The notes under the pieces: generated by a model
What the model was told of the DNA's origin: nothing
The model's input: only the letters and a program-made list of their open reading frames with translations
The model's database searches: none
Made by a program: the position numbers and the translations under genes
Assembly (NCBI GenBank): GCA_963748005.1
Contig: CAVVHH010000002.1
Coordinates: forward strand, 2,232,001-2,296,000
Direction of reading: 5' to 3'
Length of the DNA: 64,000 nucleotides
From: CAILZL01 sp963748005
GTDB lineage: Bacteria; Pseudomonadota; Gammaproteobacteria; Steroidobacterales; Steroidobacteraceae
Shown: positions 7,125-15,999 of the stretch, piece by piece
Layout of the letters: each line of letters begins with the position of its first letter
How positions within the stretch are numbered: position 1 is the stretch's first letter

Positions 7125-8213
7125 TCAGGCGATATGCGCGCCCTGAGCATCGACATAAAGCGCATAGATCGACTGGCTGGAAGCCATGAATAGGCGATTG
7201 CGCTTCACGCCGCCGAAGCAGAGATTGGCGCAGATTTCTGGCAGCACGATCTGGCCAATGCGGACGCCATCGGGTGCGAACACCTGCACGCCATCAAAGC
7301 CTTCACCGCCCCAGCCCGCTCCAGTCCAGATGTTGCCGTCCACGTCAGCACGGATACCATCGGCCACGCCGCGTTTGCCATTGAGCTCCATCGCACAGAA
7401 GCGGCGTTTGTTTCTCAGCTTGACTGAGTCGACAACGTCATACACGTCGATGCCGCAGGGTTCGGGGCCACCCGTGTCGGCCAGATAAAATTTCTTGTAG
7501 TCAGGTGAGAAGCACAAGCCATTCGGTTTGAAACACTGGTCCGTCACCATTTCCATCTTGAGCGTCTTGGGATCGATGCGATACACGGCTTCCTTGAGCT
7601 GCAACTCGCCCTTGTTGCCCTCGTAGTTGCCCATGCTGCCGTAGCCCGGATCGGTAAACCAGATGCCACCGTCCGGATGCACCACCACATCGTTGGGCGC
7701 ATTCAGCGGCTTGCCGTTCCACTTGTCGGCGAGAACGGTGACCGCGCCATTGTGTTCGTGACGCACCACACGACGCCCGTCGTGTTCACAGGAAACCTGC
7801 CGACCCTGGTAGTCGAATGTGTTGCCGTTGCTGTTGTTAGAGGGATTGCGATACACGCTCACATGGCCATCTTCATCGAGCCAGCGGTACTGACGATTGT
7901 TGGCAACGTCGCTCCACACCAGGTAATGCCCGGCGCTGTTCCAGGCGCAACCTTCAGCCCACAACAAACCGGTATGCAAACGCTGCACGGCTGCATTGAT
8001 CAGTTTGTATTTCTCGAAGCGTTTGTCCAGAACCACGACGTCGGGATCGGGATAACGCACCGGCTCGCCACCAGACCAGTCGCGTGCAGTGGTCAGCGTC
8101 GGGATGAGTGCCGCGCCGAGAGTCATACCCGCCGAACGCATGAACGTCCGGCGACTCGGAGTTTCCGGGTTGGCATTTTGCGGAGTTGAAATTGTTTCGG
8201 AAAATGTATTCAT
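7125..8213 (-). CDS. Tat-exported SMP-30/gluconolactonase-like protein
   Basis: The 362-residue protein starts MNTFSETIST and has a twin-arginine signal SRRTFMRSAGMTLGAAL at about residues 20-36, typical of periplasmic members. The rest is a six-bladed propeller of the SMP-30/gluconolactonase/LRE family: LLWAEGCAWN holds the metal-binding Glu, LNAPNDVVVHPDG the Asn/Asp ligand loop, FKPNGLCFSPD and KRGVADGIRADVDGN the later blades with the conserved Asn and Asp. The family hydrolyses lactones of sugar acids and some phosphotriesters; the exact substrate is unknown. GGGGA lies five bases before the ATG. A REP element lies immediately upstream. Confidence 0.88.
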   Translation of the reverse strand: MNTFSETISTPQNANPETPSRRTFMRSAGMTLGAALIPTLTTARDWSGGEPVRYPDPDVVVLDKRFEKYKLINAAVQRLHTGLLWAEGCAWNSAGHYLVWSDVANNRQYRWLDEDGHVSVYRNPSNNSNGNTFDYQGRQVSCEHDGRRVVRHEHNGAVTVLADKWNGKPLNAPNDVVVHPDGGIWFTDPGYGSMGNYEGNKGELQLKEAVYRIDPKTLKMEMVTDQCFKPNGLCFSPDYKKFYLADTGGPEPCGIDVYDVVDSVKLRNKRRFCAMELNGKRGVADGIRADVDGNIWTGAGWGGEGFDGVQVFAPDGVRIGQIVLPEICANLCFGGVKRNRLFMASSQSIYALYVDAQGAHIA

Positions 8214-8249
8214 GGAATCCCCTGTCAGAATCGCAGCGCTTTTTTATTG

Positions 8250-8284
8250 CCCCTCTCCCTGAGGGAGAGGGTCGGGTGAGGGTG
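8250..8284. repeat. REP-like palindrome (CCCTCTCCC type), copy 1
   Basis: CCCTCTCCCT is followed by its complement AGGGAGAGGG and the tail TCGGGTGAGGGTG. The same palindrome occurs at 20541-20577 and 63221-63259. It lies between the SMP-30 gene and the nitroreductase gene, both on the minus strand. Confidence 0.8.
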
Positions 8285-8294
8285 TATTCAGAAA

Positions 8295-8849
8295 TCAATC
8301 CATCCAGCGCACGGCTTCCTTCTGTACCGCCCCACGCGGTGTGCCGGGCATGCTGGCGGTGCCAAGGTGCAACAGTGCAACGATGCGGTCGGTTTCGTTC
8401 AGCCCCAGCAGCTGTTTCACTTTGGGGCTGTTGGCTGCGCCGCCGGTCTTCCACATCACGCCGTAGCCCAGCGCGTGCGCAGCGAGAAACATGTTCTGCA
8501 CTGCGGCGGCAGTGGCATGTTCCTGTTCGTCTTCCGGGATTTTTTGCGGATTGGTAATGCAGGCGGCGACGGCAATGATGCAGGGCGAATTGGTGATCTT
8601 GTTGCGTTCGCGTTGCAGTTGCTCTTCATCGGCGCTGGCATCTTTCGCGAGCAGAGATTGCGCCATGAGCTCACCCACTTGTTGCCGCGTTGCCTTGCCC
8701 AGCACCACGAAACGCCAGGGCGCGAGCTTGCCGTGATCGGGCGCGCGCGCGCCGGCATCGATGATGCGTTCCAGGTGGGCGCGCGTGGGTCCCGGCTCGG
8801 CCAGTTTGCCGGCGGAGGCGCGGGTATCAATTGCGGTAAACAGATCCAT
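8295..8849 (-). CDS. Nitroreductase family protein, YdjA-like
   Basis: The 184-residue protein fits the compact FMN nitroreductase fold. It begins MDLFTAIDTRASAGKLAEPG, where the RASAGKL segment binds FMN phosphate, then has ARAPDHGKLAPWRFVV as in E. coli YdjA, ATAAAVQNMFLAAHALG in the dimer core, and DRIVALLHLGT near the C-terminus. YdjA-type enzymes are small NAD(P)H-dependent flavoproteins with low nitroreductase activity. The open frame extends 41 residues upstream without similarity, so ATG 8849 is preferred. folD lies 222 bases upstream on the same strand. Confidence 0.88.
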   Translation of the reverse strand: MDLFTAIDTRASAGKLAEPGPTRAHLERIIDAGARAPDHGKLAPWRFVVLGKATRQQVGELMAQSLLAKDASADEEQLQRERNKITNSPCIIAVAACITNPQKIPEDEQEHATAAAVQNMFLAAHALGYGVMWKTGGAANSPKVKQLLGLNETDRIVALLHLGTASMPGTPRGAVQKEAVRWMD

Positions 8850-9007
8850 GGTAACGGGCAGCCTTTTGACAGTTGAGCTGGCCGAAGTATAGCGGTTGTG
8901 CGTTGGCGGGTTGCAGGTCGCATCGAGTATTGCCACGGGGAATCTTGCGGTTCCGACACCTGTGGGTCGCACTGGCCATTTGCTCCATTCATGGTCGGTA
9001 TTCCCTA

Positions 9008-9036
9008 CGTCCTTGTCGGGTTTTATACCCGACCTA
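9008..9036. repeat. REP-like palindrome (GTCGGGT type), copy 1
   Basis: GTCGGGTTTTATACCCGAC followed by CTAC forms a short perfect hairpin between folD and the nitroreductase gene. Related hairpins are at 15529-15547, 21496-21519 and 40481-40523. They lie in gene ends and may double as terminators. Confidence 0.75.
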
Positions 9037-9071
9037 CAACGGAAGCCTCCCTCATATCGCTATCAATGAAG

Positions 9072-9941
9072 CTACTTGCCTTGACGACGTTCAAACGCAG
9101 TCAGGGTGTTATTAAGCAGGCAGGCAATGGTCATCGGGCCGACACCGCCGGGCACCGGTGTGATGGCCAGTGCATGTGGCACAGCTTCCTGTGTGGCTAC
9201 ATCGCCAACCAGTCGGGTTTTGCCGTCGGCAGCAGCAATACGATTGATGCCGACATCTATGACTGCAGCCCCCGGTTTGATCCAGTCGCCACGAATCATC
9301 TCGGGTCTGCCCACCGCTGCAATCAGTACATCGGCACTGCGACATACGGCGGGCAGGTCGCGCGTGCGCGAATGCGCGATGGTGACGGTGCAATCGGCCT
9401 GCAGCAGCAGCTGTGCAATCGGTTTGCCGACAATATTCGACCGGCCTACCACCACTGCATGCAAGCCGCTCAGGTTCGGCAGCACTTCCTTCAGCAACAA
9501 CATGCAGCCGCTGGGTGTACACGGCACCAGCGCCGGCTGCCCGGTCATCAGGCGTCCCGCATTGATGGGATGAAAGCCATCCACATCCTTGTCAGGATCA
9601 ATGGCCTGCAGCACGCGGTCGGCATTGATCTGTCTGGGCAGGGGCAGCTGCACCAGAATGCCATCGACGCTGGGATCGGCATTGAGCTTCGCCACCAAGT
9701 CCAACAGATCGGCTTCACTGGTGCCGGCATCGAGTTTGAATTCAAACGACCGCATGCCCACTTCCAGCGTGGACTTGCCCTTGTTGCGCACATACACCTG
9801 ACTGGCGGGATCTTCGCCCACCAGTACCACCGCCAGGCCGGGTGGTCTACCGTGTTGTGTCGTCAACTGCGTGACGCGAGCGGCGATGTGCTGGCGCAAT
9901 CGTGCGGCAACAGCGGCGCCATCAATAATCTGGGCAGTCAT
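9072..9941 (-). CDS. folD: Bifunctional methylenetetrahydrofolate dehydrogenase/cyclohydrolase
   Basis: The 289-residue cytoplasmic enzyme matches FolD in length and order. The catalytic Lys lies in YVRNKGKSTLEVGM near residue 54, GILVQLPLP contains the substrate-binding loop, PCTPSGCM is the conserved PCTP motif, VVVGRSNIVGKP is the NADP-binding segment, and VIDVGINR and TPVPGGVGPMT are the C-terminal signatures. FolD interconverts 5,10-methylene-, methenyl- and 10-formyl-tetrahydrofolate in one-carbon metabolism. The start MTAQIIDGAAVA is usual. It stands upstream of the nitroreductase gene on the same strand. Confidence 0.97.
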   Translation of the reverse strand: MTAQIIDGAAVAARLRQHIAARVTQLTTQHGRPPGLAVVLVGEDPASQVYVRNKGKSTLEVGMRSFEFKLDAGTSEADLLDLVAKLNADPSVDGILVQLPLPRQINADRVLQAIDPDKDVDGFHPINAGRLMTGQPALVPCTPSGCMLLLKEVLPNLSGLHAVVVGRSNIVGKPIAQLLLQADCTVTIAHSRTRDLPAVCRSADVLIAAVGRPEMIRGDWIKPGAAVIDVGINRIAAADGKTRLVGDVATQEAVPHALAITPVPGGVGPMTIACLLNNTLTAFERRQGK

Positions 9942-10148
9942 GGGCGAAATCTCGCGCTGGAATGGAGAGAGTTGCCAAGTTTAGCAGTTCAGATTGGCGC
10001 GTTTTTCCTTCGTTGCACGTGTGGATGTTCAACAGGGTGCGGCAAGCTGTGCGCCACGTCACGTGCGCCGACGTCTTTGCTGGCCGACAAGCCGGTCAAG
10101 CCGAGGTTGCGTGGCAGAATCCAGCGAGTACTCATTCGGGAATGGTTC

Positions 10149-10994
10149 ATGCGCATGTCGTTTACTCACAGGTCGCTGCTGGGTCCGGGACTGGCTCTCG
10201 GGCTGGGTTCGTTGAGTGCGCACGCCGAAGTCAGGCAGATGCCCTGGGAAACGGCGCCGCCGCCCCGCGTGATTGAAGACCGCCTGCGTCTTGAAATGGG
10301 CGTGTGGAATGCGAACATAAATACCGTGTTGCGCGAAGATGCAACACCTTCGCAGCCCGGCACTGTGCTGGACGGCGAGTCTGATACCGGTCTGGCGGAC
10401 AGTGCCCTCATGGGTGACATTGAATTGACACTGTTGCCCGGCCAGCGGCATCTGGTGCGTGTTTTTGGTTTCAGCTCGCATCGCAGCGGTTCAGCGGTGC
10501 TGACGCACAACATTGCATTCGACGGCAACATCTATCTGACCGGCCAGACCGTCAAGAGCGTATTCAACCTGGACATGCTGGGCGTAGGTTATGCCTGGCG
10601 TCTGCTGAAAAAGCCGACCTATGAAGTGGATCTGGGACTCGATGTGCAGATCAGTGACGTGGAGGCCAATGTCTACGTACCGCAGATGACGGTGCGTGAA
10701 GCCGACGAAGGTGTCCTGCCCCTGCCCATGGTGGACATCGAAGGGCGCTGGGAAGTGCGGCCGAAGTGGCTGCTGGAGGCGCGTTATCGCTGGCTGGATG
10801 GCAGCGGCGGCGACGTGACCGGCACCATCACCGACTGGCGGGTGGGGGTGCAATGGCAATTCATGCAGCATCTTGGCGTCGGTCTGCACTATCGCAACTT
10901 CAATACGTCAGTGGATTCCGCCTCCACCAGCAACCCCGGCGCCCTGCGCCTGGATTACAAGGGCGCCCAGCTGTCTTTCCGCGCCAGTATGTAA
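10149..10994 (+). CDS. Predicted outer-membrane beta-barrel protein
   Basis: The 281-residue protein has a Sec signal (MRMSFTHRSLLGPGLALGLG, ending LSAHA). The mature part alternates polar and hydrophobic residues in repeated strands such as RLEMGVWNANINT, LVRVFGFSSHRSG, YEVDLGLDVQISD, WLLEARYRWLDG and LGVGLHYRNFN, the pattern of a transmembrane beta-barrel. It does not clearly belong to a named family. Start chosen at ATG 10149 because it gives the signal peptide; the upstream open frame is antisense to folD. It is divergent from folD and precedes the RND genes by 171 bases. Confidence 0.7.
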   Translation: MRMSFTHRSLLGPGLALGLGSLSAHAEVRQMPWETAPPPRVIEDRLRLEMGVWNANINTVLREDATPSQPGTVLDGESDTGLADSALMGDIELTLLPGQRHLVRVFGFSSHRSGSAVLTHNIAFDGNIYLTGQTVKSVFNLDMLGVGYAWRLLKKPTYEVDLGLDVQISDVEANVYVPQMTVREADEGVLPLPMVDIEGRWEVRPKWLLEARYRWLDGSGGDVTGTITDWRVGVQWQFMQHLGVGLHYRNFNTSVDSASTSNPGALRLDYKGAQLSFRASM

Positions 10995-11165
10995 ATACGA
11001 CTGTCGGTGTGGCGCCTGGTGTAGTACGCGTGCTGAAATCATCGGCGCGGCACAAAAATTCAGTGAATCACTCGGTGAATTGCCCACGCAAGGCCGCGTA
11101 AACTTCCAGTTCCGTTGCGTTGAGCCGATCAGACAGGGTGCTGGCGTTATTCCAAAGGATCAGGC

Positions 11166-12347
11166 ATGCGAGCCCGGGTGTCCCAGTTGTTAACAGTCCG
11201 AAATGTATTGATGGCTTTGCCGCTGGCGGCCCTGCTGGCTTGCAAGCCGGCAGAGCCCAATGGTGCAGCGACTGCACCGACCCCACCGGAAGTGGTAGTG
11301 GGTGTAGCGCAACCCGGCGCGGTGCCCTTGCGCCTGAGTTACACGGCACAAACAGTGGGGTCGCGCGAGGTGGAAGTGCGCGCCCGGGTGAGCGGTATGC
11401 TGCTGCAGCGCCTGTACAGGGAAGGCGCGGCCGTTGCCAGCGACGAAGTGCTGTTCCAGATTGATCCGGCGCCTTTTGAAGCAGTGGTTGCGCAGGACCG
11501 CGCCGCGCTGGCCGTGGCGCGCGCCAATCAGTTACAGGCGCGGCGCAATCGCGATCGTGTGGTGCCGCTGGCCGAGAAGGGTCTTGCCAGTCCCAAGGAA
11601 CGCGATGATGCCCTGTCGGGTGTGGAAGTGGCCGATGCTCAGGTCCAGGCCGCTGAAGCCAGCCTGCGTACTGCCGAGCTGAATCTCAGTTACACGAGGG
11701 TGCGTGCGCCGATTGCGGGTATTGCCAGCCGCGAAGCGCGTTCGGAAGGCAGTCTGGTGACCGCCGGCACCGATTCCAGCCTGCTGACGCGCATCGTGCA
11801 GCTGGAACCGCTGTATGTGGAATTTGCCGCGCCGGAACAGGAAGTGGCTGCGGTGCGTGCGGCCTGGTCGGCCAGGAGAGGCCAGGACCTGCAACTGCTC
11901 ATCGAGGCAGATGGTGGGCGGCAACTTACTGCGAATCTGAGCTTCATTGATAACGCCGTGGACGCTGCCAGTGGCACGGTTCGCATGCGCGCGGTGCTCG
12001 ACAACAAGGATCGCAGCTTGTGGCCCGGTCAATACGTGCGTGCCGAGTTTGCCGATCTGACCTTGGCCAATGCGATCACCATTCCGCGTCGCGCCGTGCT
12101 GTCCTCGGCACAGGGCTACATGGTGTGGGTGGTGGATGCCGGCAACAGCGTGCAGCCGCGGCCAGTCAAGCTCGGGCGTGCCTTTGGCGAAGACGTGTTG
12201 ATCAGCGAAGGCCTGCAAGCCAACGAGCGTTATGTGCTCGATGGCTTGTTCAAGGTACAACCTGGTGTCACCGTCAAGCCCGTTGAATCGGACCGGTCTG
12301 CTTCCACCAGCAGCGCCGGTATTCAGTTGAAAGCAGGGAAGGCTTGA
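11166..12347 (+). CDS. RND efflux periplasmic adaptor lipoprotein (MexA/AcrA type)
   Basis: The 393-residue membrane-fusion protein has a lipoprotein signal with lipobox LLAC, lipidated at Cys26. Domain order is typical: beta-barrel and lipoyl half-motifs (EVEVRARVSGML, EGAAVASDEVLFQIDP), an alpha-hairpin about residues 100-175, the second lipoyl half (LSYTRVRAPIAG), then the beta-barrel with YVEFAAPEQE and membrane-proximal domain with AITIPRRAVL. It would link the inner-membrane pump to an outer-membrane channel; no TolC-type gene is in the window. AAAGGA precedes the ATG. Its stop TGA overlaps the ATG of the next gene, indicating translational coupling. Confidence 0.93.
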   Translation: MRARVSQLLTVRNVLMALPLAALLACKPAEPNGAATAPTPPEVVVGVAQPGAVPLRLSYTAQTVGSREVEVRARVSGMLLQRLYREGAAVASDEVLFQIDPAPFEAVVAQDRAALAVARANQLQARRNRDRVVPLAEKGLASPKERDDALSGVEVADAQVQAAEASLRTAELNLSYTRVRAPIAGIASREARSEGSLVTAGTDSSLLTRIVQLEPLYVEFAAPEQEVAAVRAAWSARRGQDLQLLIEADGGRQLTANLSFIDNAVDAASGTVRMRAVLDNKDRSLWPGQYVRAEFADLTLANAITIPRRAVLSSAQGYMVWVVDAGNSVQPRPVKLGRAFGEDVLISEGLQANERYVLDGLFKVQPGVTVKPVESDRSASTSSAGIQLKAGKA

Positions 12348-15300
12348 TGCTGTCGCGTTTTTTTATCGCACGCCCGATCTTTGCGTGCGTGGTGTCGGCC
12401 TTCATTGTCATCGCTGGCCTCGCGGCCCTGCGCGGCTTGCCGGTGGCGGAACTGCCCGAGATCCTGCCACCACAAGTGGTGGTGCAGGCCACGTATCCGG
12501 GCGCCACGGCTGAAACCATTGCTTCGACAGTGGCGACGCCGCTGGAACAGCAGATCAACGGCGTTGAACGCATGCTGTACATGAATTCGGTGAGTTCGGG
12601 CGATGGCACGCTGAGCGTCACGCTCACCTTCGAGACCGGTACGGATATCGATCTGGCAGCCATCAATGTCAATAACCGCGTGCAATCGGCATTGCCGCGT
12701 CTGCCCGAAGAGGTGCGCCGGCAGGGCGTGGTGGTCCACAAGAGTGGCTCGGCGATCCTGCTGGCGATCACACTGCAATCACCGGATCAAAGTCTCGATA
12801 CATTATTCATCAGCAACTACGCATCGTTGAATGTCATTGACGAGATCAAGCGCATTCCCGGCGTAGCCGACGCCATCAACTATTCCAACAAGAACTACTC
12901 ACTGCGCATCTGGCTGGATCCCGGCAAGCTGGCCAAGCTGGGACTGACGCCCACCGATGTGGCGGACGCGGTACGCGAACAGAACTCGCAATACACCGCC
13001 GGCGCAGTAGGCGCAGAGCCGATGCCGACGGGTGCAGACTTCCGGTTTACCGTGACCGCGGATGGCCGATATTCCACACCGGAACAGTTCGAGAACATCA
13101 TCGTCGAAGCGGCTGCCAACGGCGCCGTCATCAGGCTTAAAGACGTGGCGCGTATCGAGCTGGGCGCACAACGCTATGACTTCGATTCGCGGCTCAATGG
13201 TCAGCCGGCCATTCCCATTGGCGTCACCCTGCTGACCGGTGCGAATGCCTTGCAGGTGTCGGCAGCCATCGAGCAGCGCATGCGGGAATTGTCGGTGGCA
13301 TTTCCCCGGGGGCTTGCCTATTCGATTCCATTCAATACTGCAGACTATGTACGCGTGTCGATTCGGGAAGTGATTGTCACACTCTGCGAGGCCATGGTGC
13401 TGGTGTTCCTGGTGGTGCTGCTGTTCCTGCAGAATCTGCGCGCCACGCTGATTCCCATGCTCGCTGTACCGGTGTCGCTGATCGGCACGCTGGCCGCCAT
13501 GTATCTGTTCGGTTTCTCCATCAACACGCTGACATTGTTTGGCATCGTGTTATCGATCGGCATCGTGGTCGATGACGCCATCGTGGTGCTGGAAAATGTC
13601 GAGCGCATCATGTCGGATGAAGGACTATCGCCACGCGCTGCAACTGAAAAAGCGATGCAACAGGTTACCGGCCCGGTGATTGCCATCGTGCTGGTGCTCA
13701 CCTCGGTGTTCACGCCCATTGCCTTCCTGGGCGGACTGGTGGGCGAGATGTATCGCCAGTTCGCCGTCACCATTGCCGTGTCGGTGGCGATTTCCGGATT
13801 CGTGGCGCTGACGCTGACACCGGCCTTGTGCGCGTTGATCCTGCGTAAGGAATACGTGGTGCACCATGGCATCTTTGAACGGTTCCAGCAGGTGTTCGTG
13901 ACGCTCACCGGTCGTTACGCGCGTGGCGTGAATTATTTTTTGCGCCATTCCGTGCTGGTGGCGCTGGTGCTGGCGTTGACCACGCTCGCCATCATCGGCT
14001 TGTACAGCCAGGTGCCCAACGCATTGGTGCCCAACGAAGACAAGGGTTACGTCATGGCGGTGGGCATACTGCCCGATGCCGCCGCGCTCAGTCGTACCAG
14101 CGCCACCACCGAACATGTCAGCAACGCGTTGCGTGCCAATCCTGCTGTCAATGACGTATTCAGTTTCGATGGCTACGATCCCATCAACAGTGCCTTGCGA
14201 TCGAACGTCAGCACCATCTGGATCGTGCTCAAGGACTGGTCCGAACGCAGCAGCCAGATGACACCCGCATCGATCGTGGCTGCGGTGTATCAGGCCGGCG
14301 CGGCGATCAGGGATGGACTGGTGCTGGGGTTTGAGCCGCCACCCATCACCGGCATGAGCAACACCGGTGGCTTTGAAGCATTTGTGCAGGCGCGTAGCAA
14401 CGCCGATCCACGCGCGCTGGAAGCAGCAACGCAGAAACTGATTGCTGCATCGTCACAGCGAGCGGAAGTATCCGGCGTGTCCACCACCTTCAGCGCCGCC
14501 GCGCCGCAGGTGCATATCAGTGTTGATCGCGAGAAAGCCAAGCTGCTCGGTGTGGCACTTGATGAAATCTATACCGCCTTGCAAAGCACCTTCGGTGCCT
14601 ACTACATCAACGACTTCAATCGTGATGGACGTGTCTACCAGGTGCAGATGCAGTCGGAGGCGCAATACCGTGCACGCGCGGAAAACATTCGTGAGGTCTA
14701 CGTCAAGAACGCTTCCGGGACTTTGTTGCCACTGACGGCGATCGCATCGGTCAGCGAAGTTACCGGACCGGAAGTAGTGCAGCGCTTCAATGTGTTTCCG
14801 GCGGCGTCGATCACCGGCAATCCCGGCGTTGGCTACAGTTCCGGCGAAGCATTGCGCGCCATGGAAACACTGGCGGCTGAAGTGCTGCCGCCCGGTTACA
14901 CACTGGCCTGGTCGGGCGCCTATCTGCAGGAAAAACTCAGCGGCGGTCATTCCACCGGCATGCTGTTGCTGGGCGTGTTGATGGTGTTCCTGATTCTGGC
15001 CGCGCAGTACGAGCGCTGGACCTTGCCGCTGGCGGTGATTCTGGCGGTGCCGTTTGCAATGCTGGGCGCATTGCTGGCGGTGTGGGTGCGCGGACTGCAG
15101 AACGATGTGTATTTCCAGATTGGTCTGGTGACGCTGGTAGGCCTGTCCGCCAAGAACGCCATCCTGATCGTGGAATTCGCCATGATGAAAACCGCCGAAG
15201 GTGCATCACTGGTCGATGCGGCGCTGGAAGCGGCGCGGCTGCGTTTCCGGCCCATCATCATGACTTCCATGGCCTTCGTATTCGGTGTGATTCCACTGGC

Positions 15301-15484
15301 CATCAGCAGCGGTGCAGGCGCCGGCAGCCGCCACGCCATCGGCACCGGCGTCATCGGCGGCATGCTGCTCGCCACCTTCGTCGCCACCCTGTTCATCCCG
15401 TCGTTCTACGTCTGGGCGGTGACCTTGGGCGCCCGCAAACAGGCAATGACGGGAAAACATGACAAGCAGGGCACGACTGCCTAA
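12347..15484 (+). CDS. RND multidrug efflux permease (HAE1, MexB/AcrB type)
   Basis: The 1045-residue inner-membrane pump has the HAE1 layout: TM1 at residues 10-28, a large periplasmic loop, TM2-6, a second periplasmic loop and TM7-12. The proton-relay Asp pair in TM4 is present (D409-D410 in IVVDDAIVVLENVER), and SAKNAILIVEFA marks TM10-11. It should export hydrophobic or amphiphilic drugs by proton antiport with the adaptor upstream. ATG 12347 overlaps the adaptor stop by one base; TTG 12344 is an alternative start. The last 33 codons and the downstream tRNA are duplicated near 21.4 kb. Confidence 0.94.
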   Translation: MLSRFFIARPIFACVVSAFIVIAGLAALRGLPVAELPEILPPQVVVQATYPGATAETIASTVATPLEQQINGVERMLYMNSVSSGDGTLSVTLTFETGTDIDLAAINVNNRVQSALPRLPEEVRRQGVVVHKSGSAILLAITLQSPDQSLDTLFISNYASLNVIDEIKRIPGVADAINYSNKNYSLRIWLDPGKLAKLGLTPTDVADAVREQNSQYTAGAVGAEPMPTGADFRFTVTADGRYSTPEQFENIIVEAAANGAVIRLKDVARIELGAQRYDFDSRLNGQPAIPIGVTLLTGANALQVSAAIEQRMRELSVAFPRGLAYSIPFNTADYVRVSIREVIVTLCEAMVLVFLVVLLFLQNLRATLIPMLAVPVSLIGTLAAMYLFGFSINTLTLFGIVLSIGIVVDDAIVVLENVERIMSDEGLSPRAATEKAMQQVTGPVIAIVLVLTSVFTPIAFLGGLVGEMYRQFAVTIAVSVAISGFVALTLTPALCALILRKEYVVHHGIFERFQQVFVTLTGRYARGVNYFLRHSVLVALVLALTTLAIIGLYSQVPNALVPNEDKGYVMAVGILPDAAALSRTSATTEHVSNALRANPAVNDVFSFDGYDPINSALRSNVSTIWIVLKDWSERSSQMTPASIVAAVYQAGAAIRDGLVLGFEPPPITGMSNTGGFEAFVQARSNADPRALEAATQKLIAASSQRAEVSGVSTTFSAAAPQVHISVDREKAKLLGVALDEIYTALQSTFGAYYINDFNRDGRVYQVQMQSEAQYRARAENIREVYVKNASGTLLPLTAIASVSEVTGPEVVQRFNVFPAASITGNPGVGYSSGEALRAMETLAAEVLPPGYTLAWSGAYLQEKLSGGHSTGMLLLGVLMVFLILAAQYERWTLPLAVILAVPFAMLGALLAVWVRGLQNDVYFQIGLVTLVGLSAKNAILIVEFAMMKTAEGASLVDAALEAARLRFRPIIMTSMAFVFGVIPLAISSGAGAGSRHAIGTGVIGGMLLATFVATLFIPSFYVWAVTLGARKQAMTGKHDKQGTTA

Positions 15485-15560
15485 AACGCCGCGCCCTCGT
15501 GTTTGAGATGCCTGCAATGTCTTTGTAGGTCGGGTTTTACACCCGACATCTTTTTACTTT
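15386..15560 (+). repeat. Direct repeat, RND 3' end and trailer, copy 1
   Basis: From ACCCTGTTCATCCCG to the stop of the RND permease this sequence is nearly identical to 21343-21441, with three base differences. Similarity continues through the CCGCGCCCTC trailer and the GTCGGGTTTTACACCCGAC hairpin (15529-15547) into the tRNA-like sequence. Confidence 0.85.
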
Positions 15561-15722
15561 GGCCTGTAGCGCAACCCCAGTTAATTGTGGGTGCAGGAGA
15601 CTCATAATCTCTTGGTTGCAGGTTCGACAAATTTGTCGGGAACAAATTTGAACATTGCGTTGGCGATGGCCCCGCAGGGGGCGAGGTACAGGACGTGCCG
15701 AGTAATCCTGCCGGGCCCACCA
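15561..15722 (+). pseudogene. Broken CAT-anticodon tRNA gene with D-loop and T-loop insertions
   Basis: The acceptor 5' strand (GGCCTG, with T instead of G at position 1), the anticodon arm with CTCATAAT, the variable loop and the 3' end CCGGGCCCACCA all match the intact tRNA at 21530-21605. The D-loop is 18 nt instead of 8 and contains a CCCA/TGGG hairpin. The T-loop is split after TTCGA by a 77-nt insert (15628-15704) that itself has CAAATTTGT/ACAAATTTG and CCCC-GCA-GGGG hairpins. It cannot fold into a normal tRNA, so it is read as a recombination-damaged copy. Confidence 0.75.
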
Positions 15723-15999
15723 TCCTCCCACCTCCAGACATGTGCATGTCCCTTCTTTTGTAATGAGCTTTTCCGGGAAGTCATGCCAAGCTGATCTAAA
15801 AAAAATATATTCCAAAAAAGCGAAAAAAATGATACACGGTTCAAGCGCCCGCAAAATAGCATAACTCTGGGCAGCAACGGATTCAGAGAACGAATGCAAA
15901 TCGCGGTGCCAGCGGGCTCTCGTTGTTCAATGACCGACGGAGTCCCGAACTGGTGCTTCTGCGCTGTGCGAGCAAAAATAATTTATGGGGAGACCTGCC
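15723..15999. other. Leader region of the TonB receptor gene, no gene seen
   Basis: This stretch has an A-rich part (15797-15831) that could hold a promoter, but no confident box. No coding frame with family similarity was found; the antisense frames crossing it also run through the broken tRNA. Confidence 0.5.

Noticed and set aside
8898..10148. Long plus-strand extension upstream of the barrel gene
   Set aside because: This part is antisense to folD, and the signal peptide at ATG 10149 marks the true start.
15628..15704. Group I intron in the broken tRNA
   Set aside because: Bacterial group I introns in tRNAs are larger and sit in the anticodon loop. This 77-nt insert is in the T-loop and shows no intron core.
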